DNA of 64,000 bases from Sclerodactyla briareus (GCA_026419785.1 JAODTK010005736.1:186001-250000); one strand, 5' to 3'. Shown: positions 45,655 through 56,531, counted from the first letter of the stretch. Notes: generated by a model from the sequence alone, not told the origin. Numbers and translations: made by a program.

Positions 45655-45905
45655 ACTTTACCCCAGTCTACATCAGGAACAATAGGGCTTCGTATACTCC
45701 CCCCCCCCAAAAAAAAAGAGAAAAAACACAATTTTTGCAAAATTTCACCTTGATCAGATGGAGAACAAACATACTGGACTTTTTATTGTGTTAAAAGATT
45801 TTCAGACTTTTGACCTCTTTGACCTTAGATGACATCAGACCAACCCCAAAAACAATATGGATCATGTTTTCATCATTCATCAAATCAAGGTTGGGGAGAA
45901 CTGTG
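45655..45905 (+). repeat. Single dispersed copy of the ~307-bp satellite family G
   Basis: GGAACAATAGGGCTTCGTATACTCCCC, AATTTCACCTTGATCAGA, a GGACTTTTTATTGTGTT block, TTTTCAGACTTTTGACCTC and CCCCAAAAACAATATGGATC correspond in order to the units at 59.3-60.6 kb. TGACCT occurs at 45,811-45,816 and 45,820-45,825 with a 3-nt spacer. The copy contains one half-unit B and the start of half-unit A. Confidence 0.85.
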
Positions 45906-47056
45906 TTAACAAGCCCGGGGTCACACACACACTGTCATGATGCTGCATAGATTTCTCTGACTGCCGAGGAATCAATAAAAGTCCCAAATGCACATTACCA
46001 GTGTTCCCTATTTGACATTTGAATATGCTCCATCAACCTAACAATATATTGTTCCCATCCAATATACCTTGAAAAGTTCAGTTCCCAATTATAAACGAAT
46101 TAATTATAATAACAAATGATCACCTGAATGCTTACATACTAAACTACGGATTGTTATCTCTGTGACATATTCAGCATAATTATAGCAATCTGAGTAATCC
46201 AAGGCACTCATCCAGCACTAAATTATCCTCACGCTAATGTTACATAAACCCACAAATGGTAGCCTTGTTGGTTGATTTCATGACTAAAGAAAGGGTTTCC
46301 TACCATCATGACTCGTCACTTGAATTGATAAATAAGAAGATGTGTCTACGGTATCAATGGGACGTGTGGCAAGTGTGAGGTCCGGTGCCTGGCATAACAC
46401 ATGCGAATTAAAAACTGTTAGCATTGAGGAGGTTAATGGCTTTAAGATATCGGTAAGGACCTACAGAAGTAAAACAATGGGTTATCTGGAGTCCTCATTC
46501 AGCATGTTCGTCATTTTTCACACTGATAGACAAAAGGTAACATTCCCAAAGGAAATTGATAGAAATGCCCCATGAACAAGTTTTAATTTGAAAGTATATT
46601 TTGCATCGACTTTTAATAACACAGATAATTGGAGTGTTTCTGGGATCTTTTTTTTTGTGGGAGGGGGGGGGGGAGGGAAGGGGTCGAAGTTTATGCTGGT
46701 AGGCTGGGAATTTGGAGGGTATTTTTGTAAAATGATTTGAGCTGTGCATGTCCATATCATATTGTATCAATACTCGAATTTTCAAACTGTTCTTAGCGAG
46801 GTAGAAAAATGCAGTCATACCCCCCCCCTCTCCTCCCCAGAAAAAAATGAACTACAAACCCATCTGTCTGTCTGATGCAGAGAATGCAGTTACTGAGATG
46901 CTTCCTCCACTGAGTATCTCTGTTCCTAGTCACAATTTCTTCTGTCATAAGACAGGCCACAATAGACTGGTCAGAGGGTTGGATTAGGGATTCATAACAG
47001 ACATATATTAATTGCATGACGCACCCCCTCTACCGCAGACAAGGGAGAGTCATTGT
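45906..47056. other. Gene-free stretch
   Basis: A + frame at 46,342-46,575 (77 codons) is followed by no clear splice partner. G and C runs lie at about 46,664-46,680 and 46,820-46,828. Nothing firm. Confidence 0.4.
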
Positions 47057-47340
47057 AGGGTTCCTGTAGAATCTGGGCAATCAATTTCCATGACTTTTCC
47101 AGCCATTATAGAGGATTTCCATGACCTTCTCTATGATATGCCGCATAGAATTTTTAATTGAACATCCAGAAAAGGCCAAAGCAACAACAGCAAACAGCTG
47201 TAACAACATCACTTCATGAAAATTTCCATGACTTTTCCATGACTCAACAACCTTTCACTGAATTAAAAAATTATCCAGGCCTGGATTTATACCAATGAAA
47301 TTCCATGACTTTTCCAGATCACCATGACTGCAGGAACCCT
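47057..47340 (-). mobile_element. MITE-like element F, copy 2 (inverted, well preserved)
   Basis: The 284-bp element has near-perfect inverted termini: AGGGTTCCTGTAG at the left and CTGCAGGAACCCT at the right. The body holds several copies of TTCCATGACTTTTCCA (complement TGGAAAAGTCATGGAA) and the AACAGCTGTAACAACATCA centre. It mirrors 42,368-42,679. No transposase. Confidence 0.9.
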
Positions 47341-47399
47341 GTTATTGTCAAAGGTGAATCATACAATTATTGTACTTAGATGATTAACTACTTCTTGAA

Positions 47400-47800
47400 A
47401 ATAACCCACTGATAGGCTAGGTGTATTGTATCTACAAAACAGAACAGGTTGTGAATCTGTGAACTACGAATATTTACCCCTTTCGACCATGCCCCCCCTC
47501 AAGATGCTACTGAGTGTCTGGCATTTCAAAATAGTACCGGGTTGGCAACCCCATTGCCCTTCTCTTTTTCTTCCAACTATTCGTAACAACTTCCTATGGT
47601 CAAAAATTTTGAACTTTTTCGATGCCGAAAAAACAAATGTTGTCCCCCCCCCCCCACCCCCCCCCCCGAGAATAGTATGGCAAAAGGAAGGGAGATGGGG
47701 TTGCCAACCGGGTACTGTGAAAAATGACAGACATCGGTAGGCAAATGTGAGGGGGTGCATAGTCAATAAGGGGTACGTAGAGTATGTGAAATAGATTGTA
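47400..47800. mobile_element. Palindromic element H, complete copy with both arms
   Basis: The left arm (about 47,440-47,560) reads GTGAATCTGTGAACTACGAA, TATTTACCCC, CATGCCCCCCCTC, GTCTGGCATTTC, then GGGTTGGCAACCCCATTGCCC. The right arm (about 47,675-47,800) is its reverse complement: GATGGGGTTGCCAACCGGG, then AAAAATGACAGACATC, GGGGGTGCATAGTC, GGGGTACG and GTATGTGAAATAGATTG. The loop contains C runs. Relatives lie at 50.6, 51.1-51.4, 57.0-57.15 and 62.5-62.6 kb. It is non-coding and fold-back-like. Confidence 0.85.
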
Positions 47801-48589
47801 TTCGTATATAATCTGAGTACAGTGACACAGGTCAGAGTCAGTGTTTATAACTGACCCTTCATGGGAAGTGACGCACATGTGAGTCACATTGGATATGACA
47901 ATGACTCACATTGACTGACCATGCGTAGAGTATTGGAGCGCATCATGCAATTGACAAGTGTCCTGAGTGACTCACTAGAAGATTTAGGGTGGGTGTTACA
48001 GGCCAGTGCCGTCTCTACTGGCGGTTATGGAAATATAAATGACAATACGCCTGTTTATGAAACATCAGACTTTGCCGCAGATGCAACTGTTAACCAGAGA
48101 TTCTGGAGGAAGAGGGGACAATGGGGTTGCCAGTTGAGATCAGGTTTAATTTCACCAGGATGAGACTAGTAGGGTGAATGGGAGGGGGGAGGGGAAGGTG
48201 TAAGTATGAAAATATAGCACCATTTTGCATACATTCCTCATTATATACAAACAGGTTTACTAAAGTAAACTGAGGGGCACACCACTTGGCCAAGGGGGGT
48301 GGGGTGGCAGGGTGCAACTTTTATGGAGCCTTCATACATAAAAACTACTGCCCACACACAAAATTGCTCATTTCTGCCTCTGTCACCCCCCCCCCCCTCC
48401 AACAGTGAAGGAGTTGTCGCACCCTTCAATGGACAGATACTATTTCCCTGCTTCTGAGACCATAACTTCCCAAAAAATTCAGGAAGTTTAATACTCAATG
48501 AAGATAAACAGTTTCATGGGATATATTTTCATATCATTTTATTCTTAGTATAGTACAATGTTGTCATTACCAGCACTGATAAATGGAGC
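47801..48589. other. Gene-free stretch with a partial element H arm
   Basis: GAGGGGACAATGGGGTTGCCAG near 48,113-48,134 matches the inner arm of element H. A C run is found near 48,387-48,397. Open frames have no domain. Confidence 0.5.
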
Positions 48590-49410
48590 TGAATAACAGA
48601 AAACAGTATTCCTCCCACAGGGATACCCAAAAAAAACATACCCAGATGGTAGCCCAAATACAGGACTGGACTCGTTCACACTAGTATCCTGCACTCAGAC
48701 AGTGACTACAAGCACTTTTGCGGGTATGCCAAGTTTTATATCGACCTTTGCGAAAAGTTCCATAGCGATGCCCAAATTGGCATACCCAAAAGGTAGCCAA
48801 AACCAAAGAACTTGACTTTTTCACACTAATATTCCTACATTTGAAGCGTAGACGCAAACAAATTCACAGGGCAACAGAGTTTCTATACAGACTGTGCCAA
48901 AATATCCATTGTTATTGGAAATAATGGAGCTAATTTCTCCCGTAGTATGAATTGGTAGCAAAAACCCAGGAACAGAATTTTTAATAGTATCCTCGCATTT
49001 GACCCATAGCCTCGGGCACTTTTGCAGGGTTGCCAAACCTCTATATCAACCATGGCAAGATATTTGTCATTCTTTGAAATGATAAATCTCCTTCAATAGC
49101 ATTGCCCAAATTGACATACTCGAATGATAGCCAAAACCGAAGAACTTTCTCACACTAGTATTCCTGCATTGGAACCAAGTCGAAAACACTCTCACAAGAA
49201 AAACGAACCATGGTGAAATATTTATCAGAGGTTGCAATTATAAAAGTCATTCCGTCCATAGCAATACCCAAATTGACATAGCAAAATGGTAGCTAAAGTT
49301 TGAGTCTAGTGTGTACACAGGAAACCGAACTAAACCTTCCACACTAGTACACTAGCATTGGGACCATAGCAAATTACTTTCGCAAAGCTGCTCGATCACT
49401 ATGCATACCT
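48590..49410. repeat. Diverged tandem array, ~145-190 bp units, about 5 copies
   Basis: The marker CACACTAGTAT (or a variant) lies at about 48,678, 48,822, 48,983, 49,151 and 49,340. Other recurring blocks are CCCAAATTGACATA, GGTAGCCAAAACC and a TATATCAACC block followed by GCAA. Units differ in length, so the array is old and indel-rich. No coding sequence. Confidence 0.8.
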
Positions 49411-50584
49411 CTAGAAAATGCTCAGCATTTTTTAAAAGGCGCAGTGATTTTGGGGGCTCTAATGGCAAAATCCCATGTAATCTAGACAAAAAGACATTGC
49501 GTGGAATTTCTTACAATTTGAAATACTAAAAGAAGCTTCCAATCGAAGGATTTCAAGAAGGCCAGCTGATAAACAATAATGAATGTGAACATTGAATATA
49601 TCAGTGGCAGTTGGTCCAGTAAAAAGGTAAAATCCTTATTAGTTGAACAAATGAGCCAATTTATCTATTTGAACAAGAAATAGCAAAACAGCTATTTATT
49701 TTCCGAATCTCCTGAATTTGTATGACCTTAATCCGAAGAAATCCAGCTACGTGAGGTAGCTGTCCATATTATTCCACTGGATGCCAACAAATAAGGCAGT
49801 CAGCTAACAGAAATTCTGGTAAAGTGCAGAGGTAGAATCCCCCACCAAAACACCAAGGTTAATGACAGCACTCACTTCACATATATAGAAAAATCTCAGG
49901 TATTTATAACGACCTTGGAAAAGGTGAAAAACCTGAGAAATTGTTATCTACCGACCCCCAAAACATCAAAAGCGACAATACAACTGGAAAATGCCGGGGA
50001 CCAATTTCTCAGAATGTAAACGAAGAGGTGAATTCCCCAAACTTCTGGTTTTGCCAGTCGATTTCACAAACACGTGCACAAAAGTCCACGGATTTGGAAA
50101 AAGAAATCAATAAAGGACGTTTAGGTGAGTCGTTGTTTGAACACAAAGGGAGAACAGCCACGATGGATGGTTTGGTAAAGCTATTTTTTGTTTTCTTCCA
50201 TTCAGTTCCATGGTTCTCTGAATTTGGGGAAGTTAACCAGACGCTCCCTTTGAAACCCTGTGCAGTGCTGATGGCAACTGGATCGGGGAATAGAATACAG
50301 AGAGCCGCTCAGCCAGACAATTGCCACAGGTGGGCTTCAACACAAGTGTAGGGTGCAAGACCTGGGAAAAGGGGGACAGGAAGGGGTGGAAGAGAGTAAA
50401 AAGGGTGCATAGGGGGGGTACCTTTAAATATTAAAAAAATCTCACTGCTGATTTTGCTGAGAAGTCATCTGGAGAAAGGTTTTATAGGATCCTGTAGTTT
50501 GATGATATTAATAATAGTATAAATTTGTAATGTGCTGGTACCCAGCTAAATTATGTTTGTGGTAGGATGCAAAATTTCTATTTC
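49411..50584. other. Unassigned stretch with one 136-codon open frame
   Basis: The frame at 49,941-50,351 (+) has a mixed composition (Asn/Ser/Lys-rich start, later FFVFFHSVPWF) but no motif I can place, and it lacks clear splice borders. It could be an exon of an unrecognised gene or chance. Confidence 0.3.
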
Positions 50585-50680
50585 TAGATGTTTAATGGTG
50601 CATGGGTGGGTTGCAGGGTCAATATGGAGTAGGTTGAATATGTGAAATGGAATTCCATAACAGACTAGTACATCAATGTT
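50585..50680. mobile_element. Element H, right-arm outer fragment
   Basis: GGTGCATGGGTGGGTTGCAG, GTCAATATGGAGTAGGTTG and AATATGTGAAATGG follow the order of the outer right arm at 47.73-47.79 and 57.09-57.15 kb. Only half an element is visible. Confidence 0.6.
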
Positions 50681-51099
50681 AATATTGTCCTGATGTAAGA
50701 ATTAGAAACAAGTTCATTGCTCTCTACAACACAATCAATCTAGTGAAATCCATAGGGAAGAGTTGTACAGTCCGTACTACCCCAACCTCCTCAAAGGGTA
50801 CGGCCTCAGCTTTATAACCAAGCACATCATTGGGCATCCAAAGAGGCAATATCGGTTGATGACCCCTACTGAATAAACAACTGAGCATTTGTATGACATC
50901 ACAACAGAACATCAATACCGATAATGACAACATCACTTGTCAGAAAGCCCTGCAAAATCTGCCGCCATTTGCATGACGTGGCAGCAGAAAACTTGAGAGA
51001 CAATATTACTACCAATTTGGAACCTTCTAGCGATAATTGCAATAGTTTGAACTGGATAATTTCTGTCACTTCATTGTCTCTGTGGACCATCAGGAAAAG
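50681..51099. other. Gene-free stretch
   Basis: Frames on both strands at 50,724-51,090 have no domain. Confidence 0.45.
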
Positions 51100-51395
51100 A
51101 AATAGGTTCCATTCACCAAAAAGGAACAGGTTTGGGAATCCGTGAATTTATGAAATACTTACCCCACTGGCTATGCACCCACCCCTTGCCACGTCGAGAT
51201 TCTGGCAATTACACAAATGCGGGTTGGCCACCCCATCGCCTTCACTTTTTTTCCAGGCAGGGTCAACCGGAGAGGCTACGGAGCCCGAAGGGTGAACAGT
51301 GATGGCCGAAGCGGGGATAGGAAGGGAGGGAAAGTCCCATGTTGGGTAAGTATTCATAATTCGAACAGCTCCCAAAACTGATTCTGTTTTGGTGA
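51100..51395. mobile_element. Element H, ~295-bp copy at the left edge of the GC-rich block
   Basis: The left arm (to about 51,245) includes TGAAATACTTACCCCAC, TATGCACCCACCCC, TTGCCACGTCGAG, TTCTGGCAATTA, GCGGGTTGGCCACCCCATCG. The outer part of a right arm recurs at 51,340-51,395 (ATGTTGGGTAAGTATTCAT, then CCCAAAACTG and TTTTGGTGAAT). The inner left arm is about 90% identical to the reverse complement of 57,040-57,135, 5.9 kb away. Confidence 0.75.
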
Positions 51396-51599
51396 ATCTA
51401 TCTATTTTTCAACCGACCCCACATGGACTATGCCCAGACTAGACAGGGAACCCGGAGGCGGGTGATTGCCATCACGCTGGTTCGTCTGATGGGTGGCCGA
51501 CCGTAATGGAAGGGTCCAGGGACATGCTGGGGCAGCCGCCAAGAAAACACAGTGGTGTGGGTGGACTGCCCCAAAGTCAGCTGGGTCGTATCGGCGCGG

Positions 51600-52620
51600 A
51601 GAGAAAGTGAGAGCATCTACGACGGGAGAGGGCGCTCCTGTCCGGGACCTGGGGTACCGTGCCGAGATGAGGACAGAGGGACAGCGTAGGTCGGAATCGC
51701 CTAGGCTGGAAACACAGAATCAGAGGCCGGGGCGCTCGGAAAGCCAGAACAGTGGGAACCGAAAAGACGGAGGCGGAACCGCGGGCGGGAAAAAGGGGCG
51801 GCCGGGGCCGCGGGAAACTGGAAAGGCGGAGGCAGGGGACCGCGTAAAAGCGGAGGCCGGGACCGCGTAACCGGAAAGGCGGAGGCCCGAACTGCGGAGC
51901 CACGGGGTTAGACCGCGGAGGCCGGGGCCGCGGAGGCCCACAGCTGCGCCACCTGAGACAACAGAGCTGGGCCCGAAGGTCCGGAGGCCAAAACGGGAGG
52001 CCGATAGCGTGGAGCCGGAGCTGACGGAGCCCGCCAGCTGCGCACATGATGCCACATAGCCGGGGAGACAAAGGTCCGGAGGCCGGAGTGGGTCCCGCAG
52101 CTGCGGCACATGAGGCCACAAGGATGGGCCACCAGGTCCCGAGGCCAGAACCGCAGAAGGCCGGAACCGTGAGGCCTGGAGCCGCGGAGACGAAGTTCCT
52201 CCGCAGCAACGGCACCTGATTGCCCCATAGCTGAAGCGACAAGGCCGGAGGCCGGCGCCGCCGGAGCAGCGGAGGCTGAAGCGCCAGGCCCGGATGCTGC
52301 GGAGGCCGGAGTCATAAAAGCCCGAGCCACGAAGCCCGGAGGCACACATAGCCCGGAGTCGCGGAAACCACGAAGCCGCGGGGCCAAAAAGCCTGGAGTC
52401 GCGGGGCCACAAATACGGAGGTCCGGTACCCCGATGCCGCCCGATTTCCAGAGGCCGCGGGAGCCAACAAAAGTACGGAGCCATGAAGCCCCGGGGCCAC
52501 AAAAAACCGGAGCCATGTAGCCCGGGAGCCCGCGCGGCCACGAGCTGGCCTCTCGGAGCCGCGAGTCCCGGAGCCGCGAGTACGGATGTAACCAAAAGCC
52601 ATGTACCCCCGGCCACGGAG
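51600..52620. repeat. Degenerate GC-rich repeats (GGAGGCCGGAGCCGCGG type)
   Basis: Variants of GCGGAGGCCGGGGCCGCG, GGAGCCGCGGGGCCACAAA and GGAGTCGCGGGGCCAC recur every ~15-35 bp without strict register. Towards 52.56 kb they become GAGCCGCGAGTCC, close to the unit of the 54.2-55.6 kb array and in the same orientation. Minus-strand frames of 202-328 codons here are Ala/Gly/Pro/Arg-rich artefacts of this composition. Confidence 0.8.
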
Positions 52621-54199
52621 CGGTGTGAGCCTGGAGGGGTGCAGAGCCGTTCAGGGGAAAAGTGGTTTTCTTCGGTGGGAGCCACAGTCCCAGCCGACCA
52701 GCCCAAAAAACGTGACGCCGCCCCCCCCCGTTCGGGCGGCAGGGCGGCCTAATCCGCGCCAGAACTCACCGAAAACGCTCCGGCCACCGCAAGGCGCCAC
52801 AGGTTAAGAGCGACGTAGGGCCTGGACCCGCGCTCAGGCAGAGTTAGCCTGAAAACGAGCGGCTCTCGGTGGGTCTGATTGGGCATGGCTCGATGTCGAC
52901 GCTCTCGGTAGGAGGGAACATGTTACCCGGGAGGTCTCAGTACCCACCGAACCCATGCCAACCGGGAAGTGCGTCAGTTTCCTCCCACCGGCAGGTGACT
53001 GCGGTTACAGTGGGCATCTCTAGGGTCGCTGCTTGCCGCCGCTGCGCGTTGGAGGGCCGGCGTGAGCTGAAGGCCGGGCGGACTAATCAAACATCAGTCG
53101 TGTATAGCCATAACCTCCGCGGTGCTTCTTTTTAAAAAACCCGAGAGCACTGCGAGGTCACCTCTCGGGAAGACCTCGCCGGAACCATCGCTGCGCCGAA
53201 ACCGCGGAGGGCAGCCGAAACCCGCTCGCGCGGCACCGTTCACCTCCGGAGGGCGGAGTCCAGGCGCGCGGTCCAGGGCCACCGGGCTCGCTCCGCGACT
53301 AACCTGTCCCAAGCCTGCGCCGGAACCACAAAACAACAGATGGACCGTCAGAATCAAGAACGAAAACGAGCACTTCGGCCTGATTTCTAAAGCGGCACAA
53401 CCGCGATAGCCACTAGCCATGCGGAATGCTTCCGCATCAACGGCATAGGCGGAGTCCCCGCAGCAGGCGCTGCGGTGAGAAACCAAAGGGCGGTTCTGGC
53501 TGTCACTGTACCCCGGAAGGGTCCGCAACCGCGGGCGCGAGCTGAGGAAAACGGGAGGACTGCTGAAAAAGGCCAGCTGGGACAGCAAAGAGAGTAGGAT
53601 TGCTGCGGCTTACCCTGATGCTGTTGGGGAACTACCAAGTGCTCTCCTGCAGTCGGTCCCAGCAAAGCGCTCCTCGAGGAGACGAGTGGTCGCATGAACG
53701 GGCCGGGGGACCTGAGCCTTACGCCGCTTCCCTGCTGATACGAAGGCGTCAGACGAAAGCTGGGTCGATCCTCGGTAGACGCAGAAGTGACTGGAGAGGC
53801 CGGAGCCGGGGCGCGAGATGGTTGGTTGTGGCTCAAGCTCGGAATAGTCGGACGGATGGACCGCGCTCCCGTCTCCTGTCCGACTGTTCACTCGCGTGGG
53901 TTACAGCCTTGGCCGTGGAGGGAGGCCAGGAGAATGCCCAGCCGCGGGGAAACCGTGATGCCACCTGGAAACAAGGCGATGCACCACCAGGGCCGATCCG
54001 GAGACATCAGGTGTCGCTCGGCTCGGCCCGTTGGCTGACGGCTGCCCGATGTGCAAGGGACCGTGCCGTGCTTCCAGCTGGGCCTGGCTTCCGATAGTCA
54101 CTTCAAGCTACCCTCACCCATTGTCAAGGCAGCCACATATCACCTCGATCTGTTGTGTTCCGAGCCGCGAGTCCAGTCTTCAACTGTGCCCCATCGCGT
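52621..54199. other. GC-rich non-repetitive centre of the block
   Basis: GC- and CpG-rich sequence without clear internal repetition. Overlapping open frames exist on both strands (e.g. 53,094-53,588 minus, 53,600-54,097 plus), none with a domain I recognise. A C-run is found near 52,723. CTCTCGG(T/G)GGG-like motifs recur near 52,863 and 52,902. Function unknown. Confidence 0.55.
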
Positions 54200-55640
54200 T
54201 TTCCGGCGTGATCGCTCTCAGGGGGTTGGTCTTTCGAGCCGTGGGCGGAGCTAGCAAGTCGCGGGCCGCGAGCGCTTGAACGCCGCGAGCCGGCTCTACG
54301 GACCCGTGAACCCGATCTAACCCGATCTTCAGGCCGGCACTGCCGAGCCGGGGTCGGCCTTACGAGCCGTGGACAGGCTCTAAGGGCCAGCACAAACTGA
54401 GCCGCGGGTCGGCCTGACCGAGCCGCGGGGACAGTTCTACCGTGGGACGCCGAGCCGCACGCAGACCGGGGTGAGGTCGCCCGAGGTCGCGGTCTTGGCG
54501 CCGCGGTGACCCTTAGAGGAATGATGAAGGCGGGGGGGGGGGCTTGTGTTTGCCGAGCCGCAGGTGGCTCTGCCAAGCCATGGGTCGGATCTGCCGAAGC
54601 CATGGGCCGAGCTCTGCTGCGCCGCGGGTGGGCCTTACCGAGTCAGGACCGGCTCCCACCAGAGCCGTGGGACGCATATACAGAGGCCATGGGTAGGCTC
54701 GGCCAAGGCCGTGGGTAGTTTGCCAAGCCGTGGGTTGGCCCTGCCGAGCCATGGATCGGCATCTACCGAGCCCTGGGTCGGCGCTGTCTGGCCGTGGTTC
54801 GGCTCTGAGAGCGTGGGCCGGCTCTTCCGAGCCGTTCGGGCGGCCTTGTAAGCCCCGTGGAGTCGGCCCTCGGAGTCATAGACCGTCATATACCGAGCCG
54901 TGGGCCGGCTCAGCCGTGGCCAGGCTCCGCGAGCCGTGGATCGGCATCTACTGAGCCGGCTCCCCCTACAGCCGAGACGTGGTTCGGCTTGCCGAAGCCG
55001 TGGTCCGGCTATTCCGAGCCCATGGGCCCGGCTCGCCGAGCGTGGCCGGCTTTCCGAGCGTGGGCCCGCTTCTTACCGAAGCCGTGGCCCGGCTCTACGA
55101 GCCGCGGGTCGGCTCTGCGAGCCGTGGGTCGGCCGACGGGTGCCGGCCGGGACCCGTTCGGCTCTTAACAAGCCGTGGGTCGGCTCTACCGAGCCGTAAT
55201 CCCACTGAGCCGAGCCGTGGGTCGCCTCTACCGAGCCGTGGGCCGGCTTTTTCGAGCCGTGGGCCGGCTTTTTCGAGCCGTGGGCCGGATCCTCCGAGCG
55301 GGACCGGCTCTTGCCGAAGCAGTGGGACGGCTTTCCCGGCCGTGGGCCGGCTCTTCCGAGCGTGGGCCCGGCTCCACCGAGAGTGGGTCGGCTTACCGAA
55401 GTCGTGGGTCGGCCTTTACAGAGCGTGGGTCGGCTTATTATACCGAGCAGTGGGTCGGCTCGGCCGGCTCTTCCGAGCGTGGGGTCGGCTGTCCGAGCCT
55501 GGCCCGGCTCCCAACGAGCCGTGGGTCGGCTCTACCGAGCCGTGGGTCGAATCTACCGAGCCGTGGGTCGACTCTACCGAGCCGTGGGTCACCTCTACCG
55601 AGCCGTGGGTCAGCTCTACGGGCTCTCCAGAGCCAGGGCC
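54200..55640. repeat. 21-bp GC-rich minisatellite (CGAGCCGTGGGTCGG unit)
   Basis: The unit has CGAGCCGTGGGTCGG followed by CTCTAC. It is degenerate at the left (54.2-55.1 kb) and becomes almost perfect at the right, where at least five consecutive units between about 55,510 and 55,620 differ by single bases. The 21-bp period is a multiple of three, so all three + frames stay open and give heptapeptide repeats (e.g. EPWVGST in one frame, AVGRLYR in another). That periodic openness in every frame argues against a real protein. Confidence 0.92.
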
Positions 55641-55879
55641 ACGCCGGGCCAGAAGCCGTCGCCCAGCTCCACCGAGGACGGAATGCGCGGCGGAGGGGCT
55701 GTCCGCCCGCAGGAGGGGCCCGAGCGAAGACAGGCGACACGGGAGATTCCCCCTGGGGCCTAAGAGCTATATGCGAGCCGCAACCGGGGCCTGGGGGACC
55801 GGTCTCTCCGGCTCGCGCTCCGCGGCGCCTGGACAAAGGCTTGCCGCTCTCTAGAATCTTCCTGGAGGCAGTGGTCCCG

Positions 55880-56300
55880 ATCTGACGTCGTCCTGGACTG
55901 GTGATCCGTCTCCCGTAGCCGTTTGGCTGTGAACCATGAAGTCGCGGTTGTTGGAGGTGACGTTGGACGGCATCTGGTCGGTACCGATGCGCGTTGAAGT
56001 CCGCTGGTACTTCCCGTGTTCCGGTATCCTAGAATCACAGGCCGAGTGTGGTATATTTCCCCAGCGCCCGTTGAGCCACCGGCCCACCCGGTATACGGAA
56101 CGAACATCCAACACCGCAGCGGCAATTAACCCCGCTCACGAGCCACCGGGACCTCCGGTATCCAAGGCTCGGATAATCCCTAACGACCCGGTAATTAACG
56201 ACGGTCCACACAGCCACCGGAACGTCCGGTATCCAAGCTCGGTGCTGAATGAGACACAGCACATGAGCTGTGCTGGGAATTTTCCGTGAGGAGAAAAGGA
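55880..56300. repeat. Three-fold GAGCCACCGG...CCGGTAT repeat
   Basis: GAGCCACCGGCCCACCCGG, GAGCCACCGGGACCTCCGG and CAGCCACCGGAACGTCCGG, each followed by TATCCAAG-like or TATACGG sequence, lie near 56,073, 56,139 and 56,211 (spacing ~66-72 bp). Each unit contains the inverted pair ACCGG and CCGGT, so each could fold into a small hairpin. Confidence 0.75.
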
Positions 56301-56330
56301 AGTACGTGATTCAAAACAAGCCTCCCACGG

Positions 56331-56399
56331 CCAAAATCTTGTTATGCTCCCGAAGATTTTGGAAGCTTCCTCCGTAGAAAAATCAAGAAATCTACGGAG
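56331..56399. other. Run of three perfect inverted repeats (hairpin cluster)
   Basis: Hairpin 1: CCAAAATCTT (56,331-56,340), a 12-nt loop, AAGATTTTGG (56,353-56,362). Next is the perfect palindrome GGAAGCTTCC (56,361-56,370). Hairpin 2: CTCCGTAGA (56,370-56,378), a 12-nt loop, TCTACGGAG (56,391-56,399). Equal 12-nt loops and perfect stems side by side are unlikely in decayed DNA and suggest structural constraint or recent origin. It is not a recognised RNA family. Confidence 0.8.
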
Positions 56400-56531
56400 A
56401 ATGACACAGCGACCAGAATTTCGGGCCGCGAGGTCCCCCGAGGGAAAGTTGCGAAGTCCCCGAGCGGAGCTCTTTTGACCGAAAATTCTCTCTCGCGCCG
56501 CCGCCCGCGGCGAGGCCAAACAGCGAAACCC

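Noticed and set aside
51720-52706. 328-codon minus-strand frame rich in Ala/Gly/Pro/Arg
   Set aside because: Several overlapping frames of similar length exist on both strands. Composition is that of GC-rich repeat DNA, and no domain is recognisable.
54979-55854. 291-codon + frame with heptapeptide repeats (EPWVGST-like)
   Set aside because: The 21-bp DNA period keeps all frames open at once. There is no non-repeat domain, and the frame starts and ends at arbitrary points of the array.
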